The position numbers and the translations under genes were made by a program. The notes under the pieces were generated by a model. The model was not told the origin of the DNA. It ran no database searches and saw only the letters and a list, made by a program, of their open reading frames with translations. Positions 1 through 6,466 of a DNA stretch of 6,466 bases are shown here, in pieces (position 1 is the stretch's first letter; every line of letters begins with the position of its first letter). Source of the DNA: Chitinophaga pinensis (GTDB lineage: Bacteria > Bacteroidota > Bacteroidia > NS11-12g > UBA9320). The stretch is taken from the NCBI GenBank assembly GCA_945890595.1, contig CAMDCQ010000139.1, forward strand, positions 1-6,466, written 5' to 3'.

Positions 1-2089
1 TTATGACACGGTTAATTATGTAATTAATCCCAATTTAGTTATTGAAGCATTGCCGACAGGTGCCAAGTTGGGCATAAACAGAACGACGTCAACCAGTCTA
101 ACCCTTGCCTTGTTTGCTCCCTACAAAAAGTATGTTTACGTGATTGGCGATTTTAACAACTGGACGGTAAGTACAGACTACTTTATGAAACGTACCAGCG
201 ATGGAGCTACTTGGTGGATAGAAATACCGAACCTTCAAGCCAATGAGCGTTATGCTTTTCAGTACTTGGTAGATGGCGAAATTAATATTGCCGATCCCTA
301 CAGCGAGTTGGTTTTAGATCCCAATAATGATAAGTACATTCCGGCAGAAACCTATCCTAATCCGCATCCATATCCACAAGGCAAAACCTCGGGGATAGCA
401 TCATTGGTCGAAATGACTAAAACGCCGTACACGTGGGAAGTAAGCGAATTTAGTGCTCCCGAAGAAAATAAGTTAATTGTTTACGAATTGCTCGTCAGAG
501 ACTTTGTGGCAAAGCATAATTACAAGACCTTGATGGATACCTTAGATTACTTGGTTAATCTTGGAATAAATGCCATTGAATTAATGCCTATCAATGAATT
601 TGAAGGTAACGAGAGCTGGGGTTACAATCCCTCGTATCACATGGCATTGGACAAATATTATGGGACACCTGCTTCACTGAAAGCTTTTGTAGACGCCTGC
701 CATAAACGAGGGATAGCTGTGATTGTAGACGTGGTGTACAATCATGCTTTTAGTCAAAATCCTTTGTGTCAATTGTACTGGGATGCTACTACCTTCAAGC
801 CAACAGGTCAAAATCCATTTGTAAATATAGATGCCAAACATGATTTTAATGTGGGATATGACTTAAACCATGAGAGTACGGCGCTGAGGGCTTATCTCAA
901 ACAAATCATGGAATATTGGCTCACTGAGTTCAAGCTAGATGGATTTCGATTTGATTTGTCTAAAGGATTTACCCAAAAAAACACCTTGGGTAATGTAGGA
1001 GCTTGGGGCGCTTATGATGTAGACCGTGTCAATAACCTAAAACGAATTTACAATGAAGTAAAAGCCGTAAATCCCAATGCCTACGTAATTCTTGAGCATT
1101 TTGCAGATAATAGTGAAGAGAAGGATTTAGCTAATTATGGTTGTATGTTTTGGGGCAATATGAATCACGAGGCAACTGAAGCAAGCATGGGCTATACCTC
1201 TAATTTCACAAACGCTTATCACTTATCACGGGGATGGAATAACCCTAGACTTCTGGCGTATGCAGAAAGTCATGACGAAGAACGTATGCTTTACAAAAAC
1301 CTTCAATATGGAAATTCAAGTGGAAGTTATTCGGTGAAAGACATCAATACAGCCTTAGATAGAAGTGAGCTTACTTGGGTGGTTTTTAGTGCCATACCCG
1401 GGCCTAAATTAATGTGGCAATTTCAAGAATTGGGCTACGACTATGCCATTGATTTTAACGGAAGAACGGGTAATAAGCCTATTAAATGGGATTACAATAC
1501 TGCTGGAAACAGAAAGGATATTTACCGTGTAATGTCAGAGATGAACCAACTTAAACTCACCTACAAAGCATTTGAAGGAAACGACGTAAAGCTAGATTTA
1601 GGAGGAAAAGGCAAACGAGTACATTTATCGGATGCAAGTCAAAATTTTGTGGTGATGGGTAATTTTGATGTTACTACAGCAGATCTGATTGGCGATTTTC
1701 AGCACACGGGGATGTGGTACGAGTATTTTAGTGGAGATAGTATGAATGTAACCGATATCAAAATGACTATTAATTGTGCTCCAGGTGCGTATAAAGTCTA
1801 TACCGATAAAAGGATCAGAACATCACAGCGCATAGGAAGTGTAGCTCAAGTGTCTCAACAGATGCTTATTTATCCTAATCCTTCACAAAACGAACTACGT
1901 GTAGTTCTAGAAAAAGCACAGGCGACCAATTATTCACTTATTGATACCCAAGGTAAATCTATACAAGCCGCTGTGCTACAAGGCAATCAATCATCATTTT
2001 CAATCGATATTAGCCATTTACCAAGCGGCGTCTATTTCTTACATGTAAACACCAACTACGGAATGCTTATCCGCAAACTAGTGAAATAA
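1..2089 (+). CDS. Secreted GH13 alpha-amylase-family glycoside hydrolase with T9SS type A sorting domain (5' partial)
   Basis: The frame is open from the first complete codon (base 2) to TAA at 2087-2089, giving 695 visible residues. The true start and any signal peptide lie before the window; the TTG at 50 is an internal Leu codon. Numbering from base 2: an early-set/CBM48-like beta-sandwich at about 20-110 (VIGDFNNW at 47-54) precedes a GH13 barrel at about 157-530. All four GH13 regions are present: DVVYNH (243-248), GFRFD (Arg316, nucleophile Asp318), ILEHF (acid/base Glu365) and SHDEE (His424, stabiliser Asp425). A small beta domain follows. The last 75-80 residues, beginning IYPNPS and ending in a Lys/Arg-rich strand, form a T9SS type A sorting domain. 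The enzyme should therefore be exported and released or surface-anchored, cleaving alpha-glucans such as starch or glycogen. Region IV (SHDE) recalls branching enzymes, so exact specificity is open. No SusC/SusD partner is visible. Family call firm, substrate inferred. Confidence 0.93.
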   Translation, partial: YDTVNYVINPNLVIEALPTGAKLGINRTTSTSLTLALFAPYKKYVYVIGDFNNWTVSTDYFMKRTSDGATWWIEIPNLQANERYAFQYLVDGEINIADPYSELVLDPNNDKYIPAETYPNPHPYPQGKTSGIASLVEMTKTPYTWEVSEFSAPEENKLIVYELLVRDFVAKHNYKTLMDTLDYLVNLGINAIELMPINEFEGNESWGYNPSYHMALDKYYGTPASLKAFVDACHKRGIAVIVDVVYNHAFSQNPLCQLYWDATTFKPTGQNPFVNIDAKHDFNVGYDLNHESTALRAYLKQIMEYWLTEFKLDGFRFDLSKGFTQKNTLGNVGAWGAYDVDRVNNLKRIYNEVKAVNPNAYVILEHFADNSEEKDLANYGCMFWGNMNHEATEASMGYTSNFTNAYHLSRGWNNPRLLAYAESHDEERMLYKNLQYGNSSGSYSVKDINTALDRSELTWVVFSAIPGPKLMWQFQELGYDYAIDFNGRTGNKPIKWDYNTAGNRKDIYRVMSEMNQLKLTYKAFEGNDVKLDLGGKGKRVHLSDASQNFVVMGNFDVTTADLIGDFQHTGMWYEYFSGDSMNVTDIKMTINCAPGAYKVYTDKRIRTSQRIGSVAQVSQQMLIYPNPSQNELRVVLEKAQATNYSLIDTQGKSIQAAVLQGNQSSFSIDISHLPSGVYFLHVNTNYGMLIRKLVK

Positions 2090-2109
2090 TAACGCACTGT
2101 ATTATACTG

Positions 2110-2141
2110 TTTGAATTTGATAACTGACTAACTACCTTTGC
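2110..2141 (+). promoter_or_regulatory. Bacteroidetes-type promoter for map
   Basis: TTTG at 2110-2113 is separated by 19 bases from TACCTTTGC at 2133-2141. This matches the Bacteroidetes consensus of a -33 TTTG and a -7 TAnnTTTG with roughly 17-23 bases between. Transcription would start near 2144-2148, leaving a leader of only about 10-13 bases before the ATG at 2157. No Shine-Dalgarno sequence is present, as is normal in this phylum. This is the best promoter match in the window. The start point is inferred. Confidence 0.72.
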
Positions 2142-2156
2142 AATCTCATAGTTAGC

Positions 2157-2936
2157 ATGGCAATAAAAATAAAAACGAAAGAGCAGATTGAAGGTATTAG
2201 AAAGAGTTCCATACTCGCGGCCAATGTGCTTAAGTACTTAGAGCAATTTGTAGTGGCAGGTAATACCACCAAATTCATAAACGATAAAGCATTAGAATAC
2301 ATCACCGATCATGGAGCTAAGTCTGCAACCTTAGGCTACAAATCTCATGGTTCACCAGCATTTAGTGGTGCTATTTGCGCAAGTCCAAACGAAGTGATAT
2401 GTCATGGCGTGCCTAACGATTATGTGCTAAAAGACGGAGATATTTTGAATATTGATGTAACGACTATCTTAAATGGCTATTTTGGAGATACGTGTAGAAT
2501 GTACGCCGTAGGTAAAATTGCAGATAATGCACAGCGTCTGATTGACGTAACCAGAGAGTGTCTTGCTATTGGTGTAAAAGAATGCCGACCCGGTAATAGA
2601 TTTGGTAACATAGGCTATGAGATCCAACGTTATGCAGAAAGCAACGGATTTGGCGTGGTATGGCAATTTTGTGGGCATGGCGTAGGACTTCAATTTCATG
2701 AAGAGCCTGAAGTGAGTCATGTGGGAGAAAAGAATACCGGTAAAAAAATGAAGCCAGGAATGGTATTTACCATAGAGCCAATGATAAACGAAGGAGTGCC
2801 TGAATGTATCGTAGACAAAGGTGATGGATGGACAGCACGCACACGTGATCGTAAACTATCGGCTCAGTTTGAACACACTATCGTAATTACCGAAAATGGA
2901 TGCGAGTGTTTAACCGATGTATTTGGAGAATACTAA
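2157..2936 (+). CDS. map: Type I methionine aminopeptidase
   Basis: This cytosolic metalloenzyme removes the initiator methionine from nascent proteins whose second residue is small. At 259 residues it has the usual length of the short bacterial type Ia form, with no N-terminal zinc-finger extension and no type II insertion. All expected active-site residues of the pita-bread fold are present: His83 (CHGVP), metal ligands Asp100 (NIDVT) and Asp111 (GDTC), His174 (CGHGVG), His181 (FHEEP), Glu207 (TIEPM) and Glu239 (QFEHT). The ATG at 2157 fits because a strong promoter box ends 16 bases upstream and the protein starts with the usual lysine-rich helix leading into the KSS..AA segment. It lies 67 bases after the amylase gene and 68 bases before the NFACT gene, all on the same strand. 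It is an essential housekeeping gene in most bacteria, and nothing in it looks damaged. Confidence 0.97.
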   Translation: MAIKIKTKEQIEGIRKSSILAANVLKYLEQFVVAGNTTKFINDKALEYITDHGAKSATLGYKSHGSPAFSGAICASPNEVICHGVPNDYVLKDGDILNIDVTTILNGYFGDTCRMYAVGKIADNAQRLIDVTRECLAIGVKECRPGNRFGNIGYEIQRYAESNGFGVVWQFCGHGVGLQFHEEPEVSHVGEKNTGKKMKPGMVFTIEPMINEGVPECIVDKGDGWTARTRDRKLSAQFEHTIVITENGCECLTDVFGEY

Positions 2937-2965
2937 GTATTGGATAGGAGTATAATCGTTTCCGA

Positions 2966-2995
2966 TTTAGGTTCCTGAAATACGAATACCTTTGA
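2966..2995 (+). promoter_or_regulatory. Probable Bacteroidetes-type promoter for the NFACT gene
   Basis: TACCTTTG at 2987-2994 is a full TAnnTTTG -7 match, and its core is identical to the box before map. The -33 element is weak: TTTA at 2966-2969, 17 bases upstream, is the nearest candidate. Only 10 bases separate the box from the ATG at 3005, so the transcript would have a leader of a few bases at most. It is inferred from motif and position only. Confidence 0.55.
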
Positions 2996-3004
2996 ACACC
3001 CAAC

Positions 3005-4495
3005 ATGAATGCTTTCCTCATCGAACGACTTGCTATACAGCTCCGGGCTAAACTAGTAGGTAAGCCACTTTCAGAACTCTTTACCACGTCACAGTTTGAC
3101 GTATACTTAATTTTTGATGAGGAAGGTGTTAAAGTAAGTTTTTTTCAAGGACAGGCTTATTTTCAAACACCAGATTTAGAAAAGCTTCAAAAGAAAAACA
3201 GACTTCCAGTGTTTCGAAGTTTGAAAGGGGTAAAAGTAAGTGAAATACGCACTTTTTCGTATGATAGACGGTTTGATATCGTATTTGAAGACCAACAGGT
3301 TTTGGCCTTTTATTTGTTTGGGAAGTTTGCGCAACTAACACATTACCAGTCTAATAGTTGGCAAGAAGCATTTCCGGTAAAAACCAGTAAAGTAGAAACG
3401 TATGAAATAAATACGTGGCAATTAGAAGACAAGAAAGTAGGTGATTTAAAGTTTCTAAATGAGAATGAGCGACTACAACTTGTCGACTTATCGTTTGACG
3501 AAATGACTAGTGCGGATAAAGTAATTACACTCGATAAACTCAAGCAGCAAGTATTAAAGCATCCGCTATTTTTAAACAAAGGTGTAAAGAAATACACGTT
3601 AGATTATGAGGCAGGAGCAGAGCCTATTGCCCAGTTTGAGGAGATTACGCAAGCCTTAGATCAACATGCACGTTTATTTATATCGCATCAGGTGTATGCC
3701 CAAACCAAGGGTTCTCACTTAAGTCAACTGCACAAAGAACTTTCTGTGCTGGATAAGAAGGTAAAATCTGCTCAAAAACGACTAGAAGAGCTTAATCGTG
3801 CCAGTTCGTACAAAGAAAAAGCGGATTTGCTCATGGCTAATTTATGGCAAATCAACAAAGGAGCATCAGAGGTTAAACTACTCCATTTTGACGGTACACG
3901 TGAAGTAGCCATAAAACTGCAAAATACCCTAAGCCCACAAGCAAACGCCGAGCGTTACTATACCAAGGGTAAAAACGAAAGCAAACAGCGGGATTTTGCG
4001 TTAAAACACCTTACAGAAGTAGAACATACTTATCGCGCAAAAGCACAAGAAATCGTAAGCTTTGAAAACGTTGATAGTCTGAAAGAAATCCGAAAGACCG
4101 CAGATCTTAAATTAACGCAAAAAGAAAAACGCCTACCTTATAAAACCATGCATATAGATGGCTTTGAGATTAGAATAGGGAAGGGGGCTAGAGAGAATGA
4201 TGACTTACTCCGTTACCACACAACCAATTCGGATACGTGGCTGCATGCCAAAGATGTGAGTGGCAGTCATGTCATTATTCGCAATCCCAATAATACACGC
4301 ATACTTCCTGCCACGATAGAGAAAGTGGCCAGTGTCGCGGCATTTTATAGCAAAGCCAAAAGTGAGTCACTTGCTGCCGTGATGTACACTCCCCGCAAGT
4401 ACATACGGAAGCCCAAAGGAGCAACGCCAGGCTTGGTAAAAGTAGATAAGGAAGAGGTAATTCTCGTAGAACCTAAACTCGATTTTAAGGGCTAA
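3005..4495 (+). CDS. NFACT RNA-binding (DUF814) protein, RqcH/FbpA-like ribosome quality control factor
   Basis: Members of this family (RqcH in Bacillus, Rqc2/NEMF in eukaryotes) bind the split large ribosomal subunit carrying a stalled nascent chain. There they recruit tRNA-Ala to add C-terminal alanine tails. Visible architecture in 496 residues: an NFACT-N domain at about 1-165; a short linking region at about 170-225 that may be a reduced helix-hairpin-helix; and a first coiled-coil helix at about 235-275. A hinge follows with DLLMANLWQI and the conserved LSP.ANAERYY segment (309-319), then a second charged helix at about 322-375. The NFACT-R domain at about 380-490 carries the hallmark WLHAKDVSGSHVIIRN (412-427). 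YDRR at 86-89 places Asp87-Arg88 where RqcH has the Asp-Arg pair needed for tRNA recruitment. It is shorter than Bacillus RqcH (about 570 residues). The older label, fibronectin-binding protein, is less likely to describe its role. The start follows a promoter box directly. Family certain, alanine-tailing role inferred. Confidence 0.88.
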   Translation: MNAFLIERLAIQLRAKLVGKPLSELFTTSQFDVYLIFDEEGVKVSFFQGQAYFQTPDLEKLQKKNRLPVFRSLKGVKVSEIRTFSYDRRFDIVFEDQQVLAFYLFGKFAQLTHYQSNSWQEAFPVKTSKVETYEINTWQLEDKKVGDLKFLNENERLQLVDLSFDEMTSADKVITLDKLKQQVLKHPLFLNKGVKKYTLDYEAGAEPIAQFEEITQALDQHARLFISHQVYAQTKGSHLSQLHKELSVLDKKVKSAQKRLEELNRASSYKEKADLLMANLWQINKGASEVKLLHFDGTREVAIKLQNTLSPQANAERYYTKGKNESKQRDFALKHLTEVEHTYRAKAQEIVSFENVDSLKEIRKTADLKLTQKEKRLPYKTMHIDGFEIRIGKGARENDDLLRYHTTNSDTWLHAKDVSGSHVIIRNPNNTRILPATIEKVASVAAFYSKAKSESLAAVMYTPRKYIRKPKGATPGLVKVDKEEVILVEPKLDFKG

Positions 4496-4576
4496 AGTAG
4501 CTGTCAATTCTCAGAAATACAAGGGTTTAGTCATCGTATTCGGTTCACTGGATGTAGTCTGTGCAGGTTTAAAAGG

Positions 4577-4585
4577 TAAATTTGC
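4577..4585 (+). promoter_or_regulatory. Probable -7 promoter element for the SulP gene
   Basis: TAAATTTGC matches the TAnnTTTG consensus and ends 22 bases before the ATG at 4608. No good TTTG is found 17-23 bases upstream; TCTG at 4558-4561 is only 15 bases away. The -33 element is therefore degenerate, or the promoter is weak or needs an activator. The predicted leader is about 15-20 bases with no Shine-Dalgarno sequence. Confidence 0.5.
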
Positions 4586-4607
4586 ACCTCATTTAGAAAA
4601 ATCATTC

Positions 4608-6164
4608 ATGAAGAAATACCTAAATCTATTCGATTTCAGACAAAAAGTAAACTACACCACCGAGGTGCTGTCGGGACTTACCGTAGCATTGGCTTTAGTT
4701 CCTGAAGCGGTAGCATTTGCTTTTTTGGCTGGTTTATCGCCGCTCACAGGTTTATATGCAGCCTTTAGCATCGGATTGATTACGAGTATATTCGGCGGTA
4801 GACCGGGCATGATTTCGGGAGCCACGGGTGCTATTGCCATCGTTTTTATAGGATTAATACAGGAGTTAAAGCTTGCAGATCCAAGTATAAACACAGACAC
4901 GATTACACAGTACATTTTTGTTACCGTAGTGCTTGCCGGTATAATACAAATGCTAGCCGGGTTTTTTAAGTTGGGTAAGTTTATTCGGTTGGTGCCTCAA
5001 TCGGTCATGTATGGATTTGTAAATGGATTAGCTATCGTTATTTTTATGGCTCAGTTTAGTTCGTTTAAGACAGAGGGAGAATGGATGAGCGGTTCTTCGT
5101 TGTATATCATGTTAGGATTAGTGTTCTTAACTATGCTTATTATTTTTGGATTACCTAAACTAACCAAGGTTATACCTTCTTCTTTGGCAGCTATTCTCGT
5201 CGTTTTTGGCTTGGTAAAATTCCTTGATTTACAAACTACCTCCGTAGGTGATTTGGCAAGTATAAAAGGAGGTTTTCCACCCTTTGCTGTTCCTAGCTTA
5301 CCGCTAGACTTTAACACCTGGATTATTATCATTCCATACGCCTTTATTGTTGCTGCTGTGGGATTGGTAGAAAGCTTACTTACGCTTAATCTAATCGATG
5401 AGATCACTGAAACCCGTGGCAATGGGAACAAAGAATCTGTAGCGCAAGGAATGGCAAACATCGTAACCGGTTTTTTGGGTGGTATGGGAGGCTGCGCGAT
5501 GATTGGCCAAAGTTTAATTAATATTAGTAACGGTGCAAGAGCAAGACTTTCGGGCATAATAGCCTCGGTTATGTTATTGGTTTTTATCATGTTTGGCAGT
5601 AGTTTGATTGAGCAGGTTCCGTTGGCTGCACTTACCGGGTTAATGATTATGGTGGCTATTGGTACGTTTGAGTGGGTGAGTGTTCGAGCACTAACTAAGA
5701 TGCCCAAACACGATATATTTGTTATGATTGTGGTGATTCTGGTTACCGTTTTCATGCATAACTTAGCATTAGCTGTTTTTGTAGGGGTTATTATTTCGGC
5801 GTTGGTGTTTGCTTGGGAAAGTGCCAAAAGAATACGAGCGCGCAAGTTTGTGGATGCAGAAGGGGTGAAGCACTACGAAATTTTCGGTCCTTTGTTTTTT
5901 GGTTCTACCACTCTTTTTAGTCAAAAATTTGATGTTGCCAATGATCCAGAAAAGGTGGTAATTAATTTTAAAGAAAGTAAAATAGCAGATATGAGTGCAA
6001 TAGATGCGGTAAATAAAATGACGGAACGCTATGCCAAAGTGGGAAAGACGGTTCACTTACGTTATTTAAGTGCAGACTGTAGAGTATTGCTTGCCAATGC
6101 AGACACGCTATTAGATGTAAATATTATGGAAGATCCGACGAATAAGGTAGCGGTTGATGAGTGA
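4608..6164 (+). CDS. SulP-family (SLC26-like) inorganic anion transporter with C-terminal STAS domain
   Basis: This is an inner-membrane secondary carrier for inorganic anions such as sulfate or bicarbonate. Its 518 residues are a normal full length. A short basic N-terminus leads into about 12-14 hydrophobic segments between residues 18 and 402. Family marks include LVPEAVAFAFLAGL (30-43) in the first helix, GATGAIAIV (71-79) at the half-helix that lines the anion site, VESLLTLNLIDEIT (254-267), and GGMGGCAMIGQS with ARARLSG (291-316). A cytosolic STAS domain runs from about 420 to 510, including YEIFGPLFFGS, DMSAIDA and LRYLSADCRVLL. As I recall it, the GGMGGC and LS.DC pattern is that of the branch holding Bacillus YbaR/YvdB, whose substrate is not settled. 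ATG 4608 is followed by the usual KKYLNLFDF start, with a -7 box just upstream. No sulfate-assimilation or carbonic-anhydrase gene adjoins it, so the context does not fix the substrate. Confidence 0.92.
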   Translation: MKKYLNLFDFRQKVNYTTEVLSGLTVALALVPEAVAFAFLAGLSPLTGLYAAFSIGLITSIFGGRPGMISGATGAIAIVFIGLIQELKLADPSINTDTITQYIFVTVVLAGIIQMLAGFFKLGKFIRLVPQSVMYGFVNGLAIVIFMAQFSSFKTEGEWMSGSSLYIMLGLVFLTMLIIFGLPKLTKVIPSSLAAILVVFGLVKFLDLQTTSVGDLASIKGGFPPFAVPSLPLDFNTWIIIIPYAFIVAAVGLVESLLTLNLIDEITETRGNGNKESVAQGMANIVTGFLGGMGGCAMIGQSLINISNGARARLSGIIASVMLLVFIMFGSSLIEQVPLAALTGLMIMVAIGTFEWVSVRALTKMPKHDIFVMIVVILVTVFMHNLALAVFVGVIISALVFAWESAKRIRARKFVDAEGVKHYEIFGPLFFGSTTLFSQKFDVANDPEKVVINFKESKIADMSAIDAVNKMTERYAKVGKTVHLRYLSADCRVLLANADTLLDVNIMEDPTNKVAVDE

Positions 6165-6338
6165 GAGGGTACGCTGAATATTTTTAAAGATTAACTGCGC
6201 TACTCATAAATATTTTTTTTACTATTGCACCCGCTTAATCGCAGTGATGTAAAAGGTGCACGTAAGCTATTGTTTATGTGTTTACATGACCCAAACGATA
6301 GGGCACAAAGTACGTCGATGTACTTAGTTTAATTAAAT
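6165..6338. other. AT-rich intergenic spacer between the SulP gene and the tRNA
   Basis: No supportable gene is seen in these 174 bases. They hold AATATTT (6177-6183) opposed to AAATATT (6208-6214), running into a T8 tract (6213-6220). This is at best a weak AT-only terminator for the SulP gene. There is also an inverted repeat TGCACC/GGTGCA (6226-6231 and 6255-6260), and another AAGTAC/GTACTT (6308-6313 and 6320-6325) shortly before the tRNA. The tRNA promoter must lie here or further upstream, but no clean TTTG/TAnnTTTG pair is visible. TACTATTGC (6220-6228) is one mismatch from a -7 box. Confidence 0.5.
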
Positions 6339-6412
6339 GGCGAGGTAGCTCAGATGGTTAGAGCACAGGATTCATAACCCTGAGGTCGGCAGTTCGATTC
6401 TGCTCCTCGCTA
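6339..6412 (+). tRNA. tRNA-Met (anticodon CAU), probably elongator
   Basis: A complete cloverleaf of 74 nt can be folded by eye. The acceptor stem is GGCGAGG (6339-6345) with CCTCGCT (6405-6411), its first pair being a G-U wobble. The D stem is GCTC/GAGC (6348-6351 and 6361-6364). The anticodon stem is CAGGA/CCCTG (6366-6370 and 6378-6382) around the loop TTCATAA, with CAT at 6373-6375. The variable loop is AGGTC. The T arm is GGCAG TTCGATT CTGCT (6388-6404). The discriminator is A6412, and CCA is not encoded. The innermost anticodon-stem pair is an A-C mismatch. The GGC start and AGAGCACA stretch resemble elongator tRNA-Met. It lacks the GGG/CCC anticodon-stem pairs of the initiator. A lysidine-modified tRNA-Ile2 also reads CAU in the gene and is not excluded. 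Confidence 0.95.
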
Positions 6413-6417
6413 CTAAG

Positions 6418-6448
6418 AAAAAAGCCAATCGACAGATTGGCTTTTTTT
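6418..6448 (+). terminator. Rho-independent terminator after the tRNA
   Basis: A perfect stem AGCCAATC/GATTGGCT (6423-6430 and 6435-6442) closes a GACA tetraloop. A run of A before it and T7 after it (6442-6448) extend the pairing. The stem starts five bases beyond the tRNA 3' end, so it should end the tRNA transcript. The A-run and T-run flanks make it potentially bidirectional, so it could also stop a convergent gene beyond the window. Confidence 0.92.
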
Positions 6449-6466
6449 GTTTTTACTCTACACGGA

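Noticed and set aside
50..52. TTG as the start codon of the amylase gene
   Set aside because: The frame stays open without a stop back to base 2, and the upstream residues (YDTVNYVINPNLVIEAL) read as normal protein continuous with the domain. The gene enters from outside the window.
2086..2105. Inverted repeat ATAATA/TATTAT after the amylase gene as a terminator
   Set aside because: It is a six-pair, AT-only stem with an 8-base loop and no following T-run, too weak to call.
2469..2720. Short - strand open frame inside map
   Set aside because: It overlaps catalytic-domain codons of map and has no family resemblance or initiation signals. The other - strand frames at 2887-3087, 3129-3341, 3343-3597, 4652-4915 and 5769-6056 fail for the same reasons.
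5051..5845. 264-codon open frame on the - strand inside the SulP gene
   Set aside because: It is antisense to a strongly conserved transporter, its residue composition mirrors the complement of hydrophobic codons, and it has no recognisable domain or promoter.
6177..6220. AATATTT/AAATATT plus T8 as a firm terminator for the SulP gene
   Set aside because: The stem is AT-only with a 24-base loop. The T-run is suggestive but the hairpin is not convincing, so it is only mentioned under the spacer.
6286..6327. A 13-codon ATG frame (MTQTIGHKVRRCT) just before the tRNA
   Set aside because: It is too short, has no promoter or conserved context, and overlaps the inverted repeat and the likely tRNA leader.
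6339..6466. tRNA 3' end as an integration (att) site for a mobile element
   Set aside because: No integrase gene or repeated copy of the tRNA 3' end is visible in the window, and an ordinary terminator follows directly.

Overview
The window looks like an ordinary stretch of chromosome from a member of the Bacteroidetes (Bacteroidota), most likely a free-living, possibly marine, flavobacterial-type organism. Three things point there. The first protein ends in a type A sorting domain of the type IX secretion system (T9SS), which is confined to this phylum. The protein genes lack Shine-Dalgarno sequences. Three of the four protein genes are preceded, 10 to 23 bases before their ATG, by a TAnnTTTG box, the -7 element of the Bacteroidetes primary sigma factor. 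The DNA is moderately AT-rich. The lineage below phylum is inference.

Layout: everything is on the + strand. (1) Bases 1-2089 hold the 3' part of a gene for a large secreted GH13 (alpha-amylase family) glycoside hydrolase. Its N-terminus lies before the window. (2) Bases 2157-2936 encode methionine aminopeptidase (map). (3) Bases 3005-4495 encode a compact NFACT/RqcH-like protein of the ribosome-associated quality control family. (4) Bases 4608-6164 encode a SulP-family inorganic anion transporter with a C-terminal STAS domain. (5) Bases 6165-6338 are an AT-rich spacer without a supportable gene. (6) Bases 6339-6412 are a tRNA with a CAU anticodon, probably elongator tRNA-Met. A strong intrinsic terminator follows at once.

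How the genes relate: gaps of 67, 68 and 112 bases, with a promoter-like box in each, suggest separately initiated genes rather than a tight operon. No convincing terminator separates them, so read-through is possible. Map and the NFACT protein both act on nascent chains at the ribosome, and the tRNA also belongs to translation. The amylase (external glucan breakdown) and the SulP carrier (anion uptake) are functionally unrelated to them and to each other. I see no phage, IS, CRISPR, toxin-antitoxin or defence genes, and no clear sign of an undescribed system. The points most worth a second look are the very short predicted 5' leaders, the reduced RqcH-like protein that keeps its Asp-Arg pair, and the substituted ion-site region of the SulP carrier.
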